Notes: generated from the sequence alone by a model not told the origin. Shown: positions 1-9,290, numbered from the stretch's first letter. The stretch is 64,000 nucleotides of DNA from Bacteroidota bacterium (GCA_023251535.1 JAHEYP010000007.1:38812-102811), one strand, 5' to 3'. Translations and numbers: made by a program.

Positions 1-385
1 TACTTCGTTGTTCGGAAGTTTTATTTTCCTCATTTACCTTTAGTAGACTCCGGAAATAAAACTTCCTGCCGCCTCGTCTACGAGTTTTTTAAAGCGTTTT
101 TTAGGAAGAGTAAAAATCCTCGGATACTTCGTTGTTCGGAAGTTTTATTTTCCTCATTTACCTTTAGTAGACTCCGGAAATAAAACTTCCTGCCGCCTCG
201 TCTACGAGTTTTTTAAAGCGTTTTTTAGGAAGAGTAAAAATCCTCAAAAACTTCGTTGTTCGGAAGTTTTATTTTCCTCATTTACCTTTAGTAGACTCCG
301 GAAATAAAACTTCCTGCCGCCTCCTCTACGAGTTTTTTAAAGCGTTTTTTAGGAAGAGTAAAAATCCTCGGATACTTCGTTGTTC
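1..385. repeat. 124-bp tandem repeat with internal hairpin, about 3.1 copies
   Basis: The string acttcgttgttc recurs at 2, 126, 250 and 374, an exact 124-bp period. Three units are nearly identical, with small changes at the junctions and one base in the third unit. The fourth copy stops after about 12 bases. Each unit holds an inverted repeat: in unit 1, arm 14-29 pairs with 52-66 with a one-base bulge. A short 73-77/80-84 stem follows. The period is not a multiple of three and I see no reading frame through it. The array continues past the left edge, so copy number is unknown. Confidence 0.95.
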
Positions 386-402
386 TAAGAAATTAATCTA
401 AT

Positions 403-433
403 AAAAAAGGGCTCTTCAATTTGAAGAGCCCGT
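403..433 (-). terminator. Rho-independent terminator after the 454-1134 gene
   Basis: Arms 409-418 and 422-431 form a perfect 10-bp stem with a 3-base loop. Read on the minus strand it is followed by a run of six T (403-408 on the plus strand). It lies just downstream of the minus-strand gene that stops at 454. Confidence 0.85.
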
Positions 434-453
434 TTCTGGTCAATTTGTTTTGG

Positions 454-1134
454 CTACTGTACTATTATTTTCAAGCGACTCACATGCTTTGTAGTGGAGG
501 TGAGTTCTACGGTATAATATCCCGGTGCTAAATCTTGTAATGATAATTGTAGGTCCGCTTCTCCAACATGGCGACTGACGTGCATTAGCTGCCCAGTTAC
601 GCTCCAAATTCTTACGCCTTCAATGAGTTCACTGCTGCTATGAATCATCAATTGGTCTTTCACAGGATTCGGATATGCTTGTAAATGTTCAATGGCTTGA
701 GGCTCTTTAATGCCAACAGTAAGATCGTTGTACCAAACGTTTACAGTGGTGGTAGTATAAGTGATCGACTGCGACGAGTACGGCCACACAACAACTACGT
801 TGTTTCCTTGACGGAAGAAGGTTGAATCTGCAATAAATCCCGATGTATCTACCAACGAAACCGTGTCACTTGGCAGTATAATTATAGGAAAACTGTTAAA
901 ATACAAGTAGGTGGTAGTTCCCCATGCTGCCATAGCAATCTGCAACGGACCCTGATAAGGAGTGTTTCCTGTGTTTTGTACAATTACATGAACAGGAATA
1001 TGATCGCCAGTGCTTACCGTGTCGGGGAAGCTTATAAGCGCAGCGATCTGTAAATTAGGCACTTGTGCTTTAGAAGTCATGGAGCACATGACTAACACCA
1101 GCAGCATTGTTATTTGTTTTAGACGACGTTTCAT
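454..1134 (-). CDS. T9SS type A sorting-domain protein with CARDB-like domain
   Basis: This is a 226-residue secreted protein. Residues 1-24 are a signal peptide ending in SKAQ. Residues about 25-135 look like a CARDB/Ig-like beta domain (LQIAALISF, VIVQNTGNTPYQGP). Residues about 150-226 are a type A T9SS sorting domain with the usual YPNPVKDQL start, a central GQL turn and a GYYTVEL-to-KIIVQ end. Such cargo crosses the outer membrane by T9SS and is anchored or released after CTD cleavage. It is a single gene, with a CAAAnnTA element upstream and its own terminator. The specific role is unknown. Confidence 0.85.
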   Translation of the reverse strand: MKRRLKQITMLLVLVMCSMTSKAQVPNLQIAALISFPDTVSTGDHIPVHVIVQNTGNTPYQGPLQIAMAAWGTTTYLYFNSFPIIILPSDTVSLVDTSGFIADSTFFRQGNNVVVVWPYSSQSITYTTTTVNVWYNDLTVGIKEPQAIEHLQAYPNPVKDQLMIHSSSELIEGVRIWSVTGQLMHVSRHVGEADLQLSLQDLAPGYYTVELTSTTKHVSRLKIIVQ

Positions 1135-1157
1135 AAAGGGGGTGTCTTGTTCAATAT

Positions 1158-1184
1158 CAAAACTAAGGAGAAAATTCTGCGCAA
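1158..1184 (-). promoter_or_regulatory. Candidate Bacteroidetes promoter for the 454-1134 gene
   Basis: On the minus strand TAGTTTTG (1158-1165) matches the -7 consensus TAnnTTTG, with TTG at 1182-1184 as a -33 box 16 bases upstream. The spacing is shorter than the usual 19. Confidence 0.5.
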
Positions 1185-1228
1185 CGAAATGATATTTTTT
1201 GTAATCTTACGTGTTCAAAACATCAAAA

Positions 1229-2710
1229 ATGGATCATTTAGCTAAACTGATCAGGGGACTTTCGAAGGAACAAGTGCGTTATTATAAGCTGTTTGCCGGC
1301 CGTACTAACCACGAACACGATCGAAAAGACCTCAAATTATTCGATGCTTACCGTAAAGCTAAGGAGGAAGAGCCCAATGAGGATGATTTGTCGAACTTGC
1401 TTTATCCTGGTGCAGGGAAAAACCCTTGGTACCGCTTAAAGAATAGGTTGCTTAGTGAGGTGAATAAATCACTGTCGACTTTACATTATGAAGAAGACGA
1501 CTTTATTCATGCGTGCCATATGATGGCTTTATACCGATATTTTTCTAGTAGAAATATGCTTCAAGAAGCACGTTACTATCTGCGTCGTGCCGAGAAAGAT
1601 GCAGAAACTATCGAGCACTTCGAACTCCTCGATATCATTTACGGCGAATACATCAAGCATAGCCACGAAACACTAAATATCAACCCCGAGTTTTATATCG
1701 AGAAACGCCGCAAAAACAAAGGCGAACAAGAGGCAATAAGAGCAATCGACGATTTGTTGGCAGTAGTATCATACCGATTAAAAACAACCCAGAATTTCTC
1801 AACCGATGAAAATCCTGTACTCGATTTATTAAAGAGTACCATCGATGATTTTATCAAAGATCGAGACTTGAAAAATAGTCCCGTTTTACGTTTTCGTATC
1901 TACGCAGCCGTTAGTCAGATATTATTGCAACGCCACGAGTATAAATCACTCGAACAATACCTCTTAAAAACGTATAAAGAGTTTGAACGTGATAAACTCT
2001 TCAATCGAAATAATCACGATACTAAGTTGCAAATGCTCACCTATATTGTCAACTCGCTTTTCAAGAATAAAAAGATGAAGCAAAGTTTGCAATGGGCCGA
2101 TAAATTGAAAGCAGCAATGGAAGAGTTCCACCAGTTGCTGTTCGATAAATACTTCTTCTTTTATTATAATGCACTGGTGATTAATTATTCGGTGATCAAT
2201 CCCGTACAGGCAATCGAAATTCTGGAAGATCTACGCGAAAACAATACCATTAAGTCAAATTCCTTTTACCAGCTCTTTGTCTATCTCAATTTGGCGGTGT
2301 TACGCTTTGATACCCAAGAATATAAGGAGTCAATCCGACATTTTACTCGCATAAGCCTCCTCGATGGCTATAAAAATGCAGATGCTTCGCTGAGGATGAA
2401 AATCAATATCTGCGAGGTCATTACCCGCTACGAGCTCAACCAATACGACGTGCTGGAATATAAGCTGGCCCAGATTCGAAAGGACTATAAACAGCTTCTA
2501 AGCCAAGATGCCCATGGTACCGAAAAGGAACTTTTGGGCATAATCAGGGATCTACAGAACACTACAGGAATCAAAAACGACAAGAAATTGCAAGATAAAA
2601 TCGTTCGATTTATTGACTGGACGCGTAATAATACTGACCGCGATAATGTAATTATCGATTATCCGAATTGGCTCGATAGGATATTGGAAAGGGAGAAAAT
2701 ATCCCGCTAA
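1229..2710 (+). CDS. Uncharacterised helical (TPR-like) cytoplasmic protein
   Basis: About 493 residues, with no signal peptide or membrane segment. I do not recognise the family. The sequence is rich in Lys, Glu, Leu and Tyr and looks like repeated helical pairs, resembling degenerate TPR/SEL1 solenoids (for example LEQYLLKTYKEFERDKLF and YQLFVYLNLAVLRFDTQEY). Charged segments such as EEEPNEDD occur near residue 45. A GTG six codons upstream (1211) would extend the frame, but the ATG at 1229, giving MDHLAKLIRGLSK, is the more likely start. It stands alone between two T9SS genes. A scaffold or partner-binding role is inference. Confidence 0.75.
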   Translation: MDHLAKLIRGLSKEQVRYYKLFAGRTNHEHDRKDLKLFDAYRKAKEEEPNEDDLSNLLYPGAGKNPWYRLKNRLLSEVNKSLSTLHYEEDDFIHACHMMALYRYFSSRNMLQEARYYLRRAEKDAETIEHFELLDIIYGEYIKHSHETLNINPEFYIEKRRKNKGEQEAIRAIDDLLAVVSYRLKTTQNFSTDENPVLDLLKSTIDDFIKDRDLKNSPVLRFRIYAAVSQILLQRHEYKSLEQYLLKTYKEFERDKLFNRNNHDTKLQMLTYIVNSLFKNKKMKQSLQWADKLKAAMEEFHQLLFDKYFFFYYNALVINYSVINPVQAIEILEDLRENNTIKSNSFYQLFVYLNLAVLRFDTQEYKESIRHFTRISLLDGYKNADASLRMKINICEVITRYELNQYDVLEYKLAQIRKDYKQLLSQDAHGTEKELLGIIRDLQNTTGIKNDKKLQDKIVRFIDWTRNNTDRDNVIIDYPNWLDRILEREKISR

Positions 2711-2794
2711 AATCCTAAGAAAACGGCTCAATTTATGTAGTTTGGATGCGTAAGAACTAGTAAAAATGGGGTATGGGAAATAGCAACCTTGGAG

Positions 2795-2802
2795 TACATT
2801 TG
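2795..2802 (+). promoter_or_regulatory. -7 element TACATTTG upstream of the PKD protein gene
   Basis: TACATTTG matches TAnnTTTG and lies 38 bases before the ATG at 2840. No TTTG sits at the expected -33 distance, so only half of the promoter is supported. Confidence 0.45.
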
Positions 2803-2839
2803 TATCGTTAAGTAAGTCCAAGACAAATACAAAAATATT

Positions 2840-4660
2840 ATGAAACCAAAATTTATCTATCAACTATTAGTGCTCTTCATGGCGATCATGTTGTCGGCAT
2901 CTAATCAAGCTTCGGCTTGCACAGCAACGTTCACAGCAACGGCTGACTCTACAGGAGGAGTAACTTTCACGAACACTAGCGCAGGATGGTTTTACAATTC
3001 TACCTGGTCGTTTGGTGATGGAACTAGCTCAACACAAACAAGTCCGTTTCACCAATACAACGGAACTGGTTATTACGCAGTTTGCTTAACAATCTGGGAT
3101 TCTACAGGTTGTCAGTCTACTTATTGTGATTCGGTTTATGTAATGGGATCAGGCTCTTCTACTTGCAACGCAACTGTTTCTTTGCAAACTAGCGGATCAA
3201 CGGTTTCCTTTACGGGATATGGAACAACTTCTAATATTCTATTATACGACTGGTATTTCGGTGATGGAACTTACTCTTCATTAATGAATCCTAGTCATTC
3301 TTATGCTTCTGCAGGGGTTTATAATGGATATTTATTGGCTGGATTTGGTAACAATTGCTGGGATACAGTTTATTTTTCAGTTGTTATTCAAGGATCAGGA
3401 TCAAATTGTACTGCTAATTATTCTTATACTCAAGGTTCAAATGGATCTGTAAGCTTTACTAATCTTTCTTCAACAGGAGTACTTTACAATTACGTTTGGG
3501 ATTTCGGCGACGGAAATACATCTGGAGGATATTTCGCATCTCATAATTACACTGCTAACGGAACTTATTACGCATGTTTGACAGTAATTGACTCATTAAA
3601 CAATTGCTGGGATACTTATTGCCAATACATTACTATCACTAACGTAAACAGTGGTGGTGGCTGTAATGCAGCATTTTCAGCTTATGATTCAATGGGCGTT
3701 TACTATTTCATTCCAAATGTTGCCTCAGGTGCTACTTATGCTTGGGATTTTGGTGATGGCACAACTTCTAATCTTGCTATCCCAACGCACGTTTATGCAA
3801 ATCCTGGTACTTATGGTCCTTGTTTAACTATTGCTTACCAAGGTATGACTTGTACTAACTGCGATACTTTGGTTGTAGGCGGAACACCTAATTGCAACGC
3901 TAATTTTACAGCATCAGTTGATACTTCAGGAAATGTATCTTTCACTAACTTATCTGGTGGATTATTTACAAATTCATACTGGTATTTTGGTGACGGATCT
4001 ACTTCTACTTTAGCTAATCCTAATCACACTTACGCTTCTGCAGGAACATACTTGGTTTGCTTAACAGTATACAACAATACTGGTTGCCAAGCTTCTTATT
4101 GCGATTCAATTACTATCGGTAACGGTGCAGGTCCTTGTACTCCGGTATTCTATGCTTACCCTGATTCTACAATCGGTAATGGTGTTGTTTACTTCGGATT
4201 AATCAATAACTGTACTTCAGGAAACTGGCAATATGTGTGGAACTTCGGTGACAGCACTACTGCAACAGGTTTATATCCAGTACACGTTTACAACGCTAGT
4301 GGTTGGTTCTATGTTTGCGTAACAGCATTCGATAATAACGGTAACGTTCTTACATGGTGCGATAGCGTAAATAGTAACCGTATGGGTTCAGTAGGCTTAT
4401 TCGAAGCAAACAAGAAATCATCGGTAATAGCTTTCCCTAACCCAGCTAACGATCAGTTTACTGTAAAATATAATGCAAATAGTTCTTCTCAGGTTTTAGT
4501 AGAGGTATACAGCACAGAAGGTAAAAACTTCTATAGTTCTAAATTCAATGGAACTCAAGATGTAACTCTGAACACAGCAGAGTGGCCAGCAGGTCTGTAT
4601 CTCGTTCAATTGAGAAATGGAGATCAAGTATCTTCAACAAGGATCTCGGTACAGCACTAA
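2840..4660 (+). CDS. Secreted multi-PKD T9SS type A protein
   Basis: A 606-residue surface protein. Residues 1-26 are a signal peptide. Six PKD domains follow, each marked by a W-x-FGD motif near residues 56, 138, 220, 302, 381 and 467, a spacing of about 82 residues. Each PKD has a conserved Cys pair. The end (from about 525, AFPNPANDQF to RISVQH) is a type A T9SS sorting domain. The body is Ser/Thr/Gly/Asn-rich and lacks catalytic motifs, so it is probably a structural or adhesive cell-surface or extracellular protein. It is followed by a strong terminator, which marks a monocistronic unit. Confidence 0.9.
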   Translation: MKPKFIYQLLVLFMAIMLSASNQASACTATFTATADSTGGVTFTNTSAGWFYNSTWSFGDGTSSTQTSPFHQYNGTGYYAVCLTIWDSTGCQSTYCDSVYVMGSGSSTCNATVSLQTSGSTVSFTGYGTTSNILLYDWYFGDGTYSSLMNPSHSYASAGVYNGYLLAGFGNNCWDTVYFSVVIQGSGSNCTANYSYTQGSNGSVSFTNLSSTGVLYNYVWDFGDGNTSGGYFASHNYTANGTYYACLTVIDSLNNCWDTYCQYITITNVNSGGGCNAAFSAYDSMGVYYFIPNVASGATYAWDFGDGTTSNLAIPTHVYANPGTYGPCLTIAYQGMTCTNCDTLVVGGTPNCNANFTASVDTSGNVSFTNLSGGLFTNSYWYFGDGSTSTLANPNHTYASAGTYLVCLTVYNNTGCQASYCDSITIGNGAGPCTPVFYAYPDSTIGNGVVYFGLINNCTSGNWQYVWNFGDSTTATGLYPVHVYNASGWFYVCVTAFDNNGNVLTWCDSVNSNRMGSVGLFEANKKSSVIAFPNPANDQFTVKYNANSSSQVLVEVYSTEGKNFYSSKFNGTQDVTLNTAEWPAGLYLVQLRNGDQVSSTRISVQH

Positions 4661-4686
4661 AAGGCTACCGTTGATCGATTTTATCG

Positions 4687-4719
4687 AAAGCATCCCGTGA
4701 ATGGCGGGATGCTTTTTTT
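4687..4719 (+). terminator. Strong Rho-independent terminator
   Basis: Arms 4687-4697 and 4705-4715 form an 11-bp stem with a 7-base loop followed by a T run. It closes the PKD gene and lies before the glycosyltransferase gene. Confidence 0.9.
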
Positions 4720-4768
4720 ATTTAGTTCGGTTTGCATCCCTTTTTCCGTTTATTTTGCAGTACCGATT

Positions 4769-5527
4769 ATGATCCGATTATCTGCCGCCATTATTACCTT
4801 TAACGAGGAACTTAATCTCCGTCGTTGCCTTTTAAGTTTACAAAAGGTTGCCGATGAGATTGTGGTCGTTGATTCGCTTTCTACCGATGCTACTACCGCT
4901 ATCGCAGCCGAATTTGGTGCAAAGGTGGTATTGCAGCCTTTCCTCGGTTATATCGAACAAAAAAATTTCGCCCTTAGCCAATGCAGTAATAATTGGGTGC
5001 TTTCGCTTGATGCCGATGAGGCACTTACTGATGAATTAGCGAATTCCATTCTAGCCGTAAAAAACAATACTAACGCCGACGCCTATACGATGTCGAGGTT
5101 AACTAGCTACTGCGGACAATGGATTAAACACGGAGGCTGGTACCCCGATCGTAAAGTGCGTCTCTTTGATCGTACTAAAGCACAATGGGCTGGTATTAAT
5201 CCTCATGATAAAATAGAATTGCAATCGGGAGCTAAATGCGGATTGCTGAAAGGCGATATTCTCCATTATACTTATAACGATTTAAGCGAACATATTCGCC
5301 AAGCGGATAAATTTTCAGCAATCATCGCCGGCGACTTATATCACAGAGGCAAAAAAACTTCTTTACTTAAAATTGTATTTAAACCTTGCATCCGTTTTAT
5401 CCGCGATTATATTTTTAAGTCGGGATGGATGGACGGTTACTACGGATTTGTGATTGCCAAGATTTCGGCACATGCCGTTTTTTTACGCGAAATACGACTG
5501 AAAGAGCATCATGATAAAAAATCCTGA
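4769..5527 (+). CDS. Glycosyltransferase family 2, LPS-core type (WaaE-like)
   Basis: About 252 residues, the usual size of WaaE/KdtX-type GT2 enzymes. The N-terminus shows the GT-A nucleotide-binding start (SAAIITFNEE), then DEIVVVDSLSTD, and the metal-binding SLDADEAL. It would transfer a sugar from a nucleotide donor to lipopolysaccharide or another surface glycan at the inner face of the inner membrane. The frame is open back to a GTG at 4697, but that codon lies inside the terminator hairpin, so the ATG at 4769 is the start. The 3' end overlaps the GT9 gene by 17 bases, indicating translational coupling. Confidence 0.85.
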   Translation: MIRLSAAIITFNEELNLRRCLLSLQKVADEIVVVDSLSTDATTAIAAEFGAKVVLQPFLGYIEQKNFALSQCSNNWVLSLDADEALTDELANSILAVKNNTNADAYTMSRLTSYCGQWIKHGGWYPDRKVRLFDRTKAQWAGINPHDKIELQSGAKCGLLKGDILHYTYNDLSEHIRQADKFSAIIAGDLYHRGKKTSLLKIVFKPCIRFIRDYIFKSGWMDGYYGFVIAKISAHAVFLREIRLKEHHDKKS

Positions 5528-6518
5528 ACATATTATTGTCAGCAGGACAGATGCCATCGGTGATGTAGTGCTTACCTTGCCGGTTGCTTTAGCGTTGCGC
5601 AAGAAATACCCTAATTGCAAAATTACTTGGTTCGGGAAAACCTATACGCATGATGTAATTAAAGCAGCTCCATATATCAACGGATTTATCAATTTCGATG
5701 AATGGATTAAGTTGTCGGAGAGCGATCGCACGGAACAATTGAAGACCTTAAATGCAGATGCTATTGTTCATGTTTTCCCTCAAAAAGAAATTGCAAAGGC
5801 GGCTAAACAAGCAGGAATACAAAATAGAATAGGAACTTCTCATCGTGTTTTTCACTGGCTTACATGTAATCAGTTGATTAATCTCGGCAGAAAGAATAGT
5901 GATTTACACGAAGCGCAACTCAATATTAAATTGCTTTCTCATTTTGGAATTGAGATCCCGTTTGTGGAGGAATTAAAATCTTCTAGTGCATATTTAAAGC
6001 CTCTATCTTCTTTTTCTTTTGATGTGTTAAACACCGAGAAAGTAAAAGTAATCTTACATCCTCGTAGTAGAGGATCGGGACGAGAATGGGGATTGCAAAA
6101 TTTTAGAAAACTTATCGATTTATTGCCAGCTGAAAAATATTCGATTTTTGTAACAGGCACTAATGAAGAGGCAGCTACAATGAAAGAGTTCTTGAATGAA
6201 CTTCCCGCGCATGTCGTAAACATGACAGGTAAATTATCGTTGTCAGAATATATTTCGTTTATTCAACAGTGTAATGGATTAGTCGCTGCCGGAACAGGTC
6301 CTTTGCATGTCGCTGCGGCACTCGGAACAAATGCACTTGGATTATTTCCGCCGATTCGTCCTATACACCCTGGTCGCTGGGAACCTATCGGCCCTAAAGC
6401 GAATTATCTTTGTATTGATAAATCATGTAGTGATTGTAAGAATGACGCATCAAGTTGTAAATGCATCTCTGAAATCACTCCTACCATGGTCTTTGCCTCA
6501 ATTCAACAATGGAAGTAA
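5511..6518 (+). CDS. Glycosyltransferase family 9 (heptosyltransferase-like)
   Basis: A 335-residue GT-B protein of the ADP-heptose:LPS heptosyltransferase family. The N-terminus carries SRTDAIGDVVLTLPVA. The C-terminal half carries the donor-site features HPRSRGSGREWG, FVTGTNEE and VAAGTGPLHVAAALG. Near the end a Cys-rich stretch (CSDCKNDASSCKC) is reminiscent of the C-terminal Cys motif in many GT9 proteins. With the preceding GT2 it probably builds the LPS core; the acceptor cannot be told from sequence. It overlaps the upstream gene by 17 bases and uvrC by 10. Confidence 0.88.
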   Translation: MIKNPEHIIVSRTDAIGDVVLTLPVALALRKKYPNCKITWFGKTYTHDVIKAAPYINGFINFDEWIKLSESDRTEQLKTLNADAIVHVFPQKEIAKAAKQAGIQNRIGTSHRVFHWLTCNQLINLGRKNSDLHEAQLNIKLLSHFGIEIPFVEELKSSSAYLKPLSSFSFDVLNTEKVKVILHPRSRGSGREWGLQNFRKLIDLLPAEKYSIFVTGTNEEAATMKEFLNELPAHVVNMTGKLSLSEYISFIQQCNGLVAAGTGPLHVAAALGTNALGLFPPIRPIHPGRWEPIGPKANYLCIDKSCSDCKNDASSCKCISEITPTMVFASIQQWK

Positions 6519-8338
6519 AATCGCAGCACCTAAAGAATATTCTTGAAGTACTCCCCGATAACCCGGGAGTATATCAATATTTTACTACCGAAGGGCAGCT
6601 GCTTTACATAGGGAAAGCTAAGAGTTTACGTAAACGTGTTTATAGTTATTTCAATAAAGTACATGATACTGCACGTACCAATATTATGGTACGTCAAATT
6701 GCCGATATTAAATACATCGTAGTAGAAACAGAGTATGATGCTTTGTTGTTAGAGAATAATCTCATTAAAAAACATCAACCTAAATACAACGTCAATTTAA
6801 AAGACGACAAAACATATCCGTGGATTGTCATCAAGAATGAACCTTTTCCACGTTTATTTCCTACTCGTAGATTTATAAAAGACGGTTCGCAATATTTTGG
6901 TCCGTATGCTTCAGGAACCATGATGCATACTTTACTTGATTTGATAAATCAACTTTACAAGCTACGTACTTGTTCGCTTAATCTGACCGACGATAATATT
7001 GCTAAGAAAAAATTCAGACTTTGTCTCGAGTATCATATCGGAAATTGCAAAGGGCCTTGTGAAGCATATCAAACACAACAAGATTATAACGCATCGATTG
7101 CAGCAATTAAAGAAATTCTAAAAGGGAATATCAATACGGTTATTGGACATCTCGAAACACAGATGAAAGAACATGCTGCTAAGTATGAATTCGAAATAGC
7201 ACATCAATACAAAGAGAAGATTGAAATTCTAGAACGCTATAAGGGTAAGAGTGTAGTGGTAAATCCGAATATTCATAATGTTGATGTTTTTTCATTCGTT
7301 GAAGAGTCGAATTCAGCATATATCAATTATATGAAAGTGATGAGCGGCTCGATAGTTCAGTCTCAAACGCTGGAATTAAAAAAGAAACTCGACGAATCAC
7401 CTGCCGAACTCCTCGGATTAGCAATAGCGGAAATGCGTGAACGTTACCATAGCGACGCTCGTGAGTTTTTAGTGCCTTTTGAACCAGAAATCGAAATTCC
7501 TTGGGTAACATTTGTTGTACCTAAGATTGGCGATAAAAAACATCTCCTCGATTTAAGTGAAAAGAATGCAAAGTACTTCATGAAAGATCGATTAGATCAA
7601 GCCGATAAATTAAATCCGGAACATCGCATCGAACGATTAATGGAACAGATGCAAAAAGATCTGCGATTACCGGTGAAGCCATATCATATTGAATGTTTCG
7701 ATAACTCAAATTTTCAAGGCGACTATGCAGTATCGGCAATGAGTGTATTTAAAAATGGTCGTCCTTCGAAAAGCGATTATCGTCATTATAATATTAAAAC
7801 CGTTGTAGGCCCCGACGACTTCGCATCAATGGAAGAAGTCATTTATAGGCGCTACAAACGACTTTTAGAAGAAAACCAGCCTCTGCCTCAACTCATCGTA
7901 ATTGATGGCGGTAAAGGGCAGTTGGGTGCTGCGTTAAATAGCTTACAAAAGCTCGATCTCAGAGGAAAGATAAGCATCATCGGAATTGCCAAAAAACTGG
8001 AAGAGATTTATTATCCTGGTGATCCTTTGCCAATGTATCTCGATAAAAAAAGTGAGACTTTAAAAATCATACAGCAATTACGCGATGAAGTGCATCGTTT
8101 CGGAATTACACATCATCGCAATAAGCGCAGCAAGGGTGTAATCAAAACAGAGCTAAGTGAAATCCCGGGAGTAGGTGAAGCAACCTCTCAAACGTTACTT
8201 CGTCATTTTAAATCGGTGAAGCGAGTTCGCGAAGCTTCATTAGCTGAATTAACTGCTCTTTTAGGAGCCGCAAAAGCGAAAGTTGTCTTCGATTATTTTC
8301 AAGCGAAAGGAACTAATAAACTTCCCGAATCGGAATAA
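6509..8338 (+). CDS. uvrC: UvrABC system protein C
   Basis: A 609-residue excinuclease subunit of normal length. It makes the 3' and 5' incisions around bulky DNA lesions together with UvrA and UvrB. Residues about 12-90 are the GIY-YIG nuclease (NPGVYQYF, LLYIGKAKSLRKRVYSYF). A UVR motif lies near 195-235, the RNase H-like nuclease around 385-540 (HIECFDNSNFQGDYAVSAMS, VIDGGKGQL), and helix-hairpin-helix elements near 550-605 (LSEIPGVGEATSQTLL). The 10-base overlap with the GT9 gene suggests co-transcription with unrelated envelope genes. Confidence 0.97.
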   Translation: MEVKSQHLKNILEVLPDNPGVYQYFTTEGQLLYIGKAKSLRKRVYSYFNKVHDTARTNIMVRQIADIKYIVVETEYDALLLENNLIKKHQPKYNVNLKDDKTYPWIVIKNEPFPRLFPTRRFIKDGSQYFGPYASGTMMHTLLDLINQLYKLRTCSLNLTDDNIAKKKFRLCLEYHIGNCKGPCEAYQTQQDYNASIAAIKEILKGNINTVIGHLETQMKEHAAKYEFEIAHQYKEKIEILERYKGKSVVVNPNIHNVDVFSFVEESNSAYINYMKVMSGSIVQSQTLELKKKLDESPAELLGLAIAEMRERYHSDAREFLVPFEPEIEIPWVTFVVPKIGDKKHLLDLSEKNAKYFMKDRLDQADKLNPEHRIERLMEQMQKDLRLPVKPYHIECFDNSNFQGDYAVSAMSVFKNGRPSKSDYRHYNIKTVVGPDDFASMEEVIYRRYKRLLEENQPLPQLIVIDGGKGQLGAALNSLQKLDLRGKISIIGIAKKLEEIYYPGDPLPMYLDKKSETLKIIQQLRDEVHRFGITHHRNKRSKGVIKTELSEIPGVGEATSQTLLRHFKSVKRVREASLAELTALLGAAKAKVVFDYFQAKGTNKLPESE

Positions 8339-8403
8339 TCCCTCTTCATTTTAAAAGTTTGATATACCCATTATAGGGTATGTAAAATGCCCATTTCAGC
8401 GTA

Positions 8404-8434
8404 TTTCACAGAGAGAATTAACGAGGTAGCTTTG
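8404..8434 (+). promoter_or_regulatory. Candidate promoter TTTC-N19-TAGCTTTG
   Basis: TAGCTTTG at 8427-8434 matches the Bacteroidetes -7 box. TTTC at 8404-8407, exactly 19 bases upstream, is one base off the -33 box. It lies 20 bases before the lipoprotein start at 8455. Confidence 0.6.
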
Positions 8435-8454
8435 CCATAATCAATTACCTACCA

Positions 8455-9204
8455 ATGAAAAAAGTTATTTGCTTATTCGGTGCTTTAGTGCTCATGGTTA
8501 GTTCGTGCAAGAAAGATGATGATGCTACACCATCATCAACAAATACGGCGACAGCAGGAAGTACGGTGCCTAAATTATCAGATGCTGACGGCGTTTTTGC
8601 GGCCATCATTACAAACAATTGGGTTAGTGTTCCTTTTATTGGAGCTATCAATACACCTTATGGGACAGCAGTTGGAGTAATTGCCGATGCAACAGGTTCA
8701 TCAACGTATATTGATGCAGGTACAGTTAAATGTGACGATACTTTATTAGTTCGTAACAGCAACAATAATTATTTATTCCAAGCAACCGGCTATAATGCAA
8801 CCGGACTATCGTTCAATACCGGAAATGCAAAATGGGAAATAGGAGGTAATAGTGCTGTTGTTGCTTTTAACTATACTACAACAATCGGATTTCCTGAATT
8901 AGATTCAATTTCGAGTGCTTCAACTATTAGCGTCGGATCTAGTTATACACTAGCAACTTCAAGTGCAGTTACAAATAGCGACTCTGTGATATTTATGATT
9001 GCAGGCCCGAATGGAAGCTTAACGAAAACCAAAGGCCCGGGAACAACATCAACAACATTTACCTCTGCAGAGCTTACTGCGCTGGGTTCGGGAACTGGAA
9101 TTGCTGAAATCGTTCCTTATTCTATAGAATCAAAAGTACTCAATGGGAAAAAATATTATTTCATCAATGAAAATGCCGTTACTAAATCGGTGAAATTACA
9201 ATAG
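8455..9204 (+). CDS. Uncharacterised lipoprotein
   Basis: A 249-residue lipoprotein. The signal ends in a lipobox-like VSSC followed by KKDDD, with Asp and Lys right after the Cys. A Ser/Thr-rich linker leads to a predicted all-beta body of about 215 residues with many Asn/Gly/Thr turns and no catalytic motif I recognise. It may belong to the group of small DUF6252-like Bacteroidetes lipoproteins, but I cannot assign it. It has its own promoter and is monocistronic. Confidence 0.75.
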   Translation: MKKVICLFGALVLMVSSCKKDDDATPSSTNTATAGSTVPKLSDADGVFAAIITNNWVSVPFIGAINTPYGTAVGVIADATGSSTYIDAGTVKCDDTLLVRNSNNNYLFQATGYNATGLSFNTGNAKWEIGGNSAVVAFNYTTTIGFPELDSISSASTISVGSSYTLATSSAVTNSDSVIFMIAGPNGSLTKTKGPGTTSTTFTSAELTALGSGTGIAEIVPYSIESKVLNGKKYYFINENAVTKSVKLQ

Positions 9205-9237
9205 AGAATACCGTTATTTTTTGTGATTCACTTCACA

Positions 9238-9280
9238 CAATCCCACCTCGTCTTGAACTTTTCAGGGCGGGGTTTTTTAT
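9238..9280 (+). terminator. Probable terminator after the lipoprotein gene
   Basis: A C-rich arm near 9241-9247 can pair imperfectly with the G-rich arm at about 9266-9273, followed by a run of six T. The stem has at least one mismatch. Confidence 0.45.
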
Positions 9281-9290
9281 TGAATTAATT

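Noticed and set aside
1-385. CRISPR array suggested by the regular 124-bp spacing
   Set aside because: The whole unit repeats with no variable spacers and no cas genes are near; it is a simple tandem repeat.
4697-4768. Longer start (GTG at 4697) for the GT2 gene
   Set aside because: The codon lies inside the terminator hairpin of the previous gene, and the family start matches the ATG at 4769.
8361-8382. Terminator after uvrC (ataccc/gggtat hairpin)
   Set aside because: The stem is only 6 bp and no T run follows.
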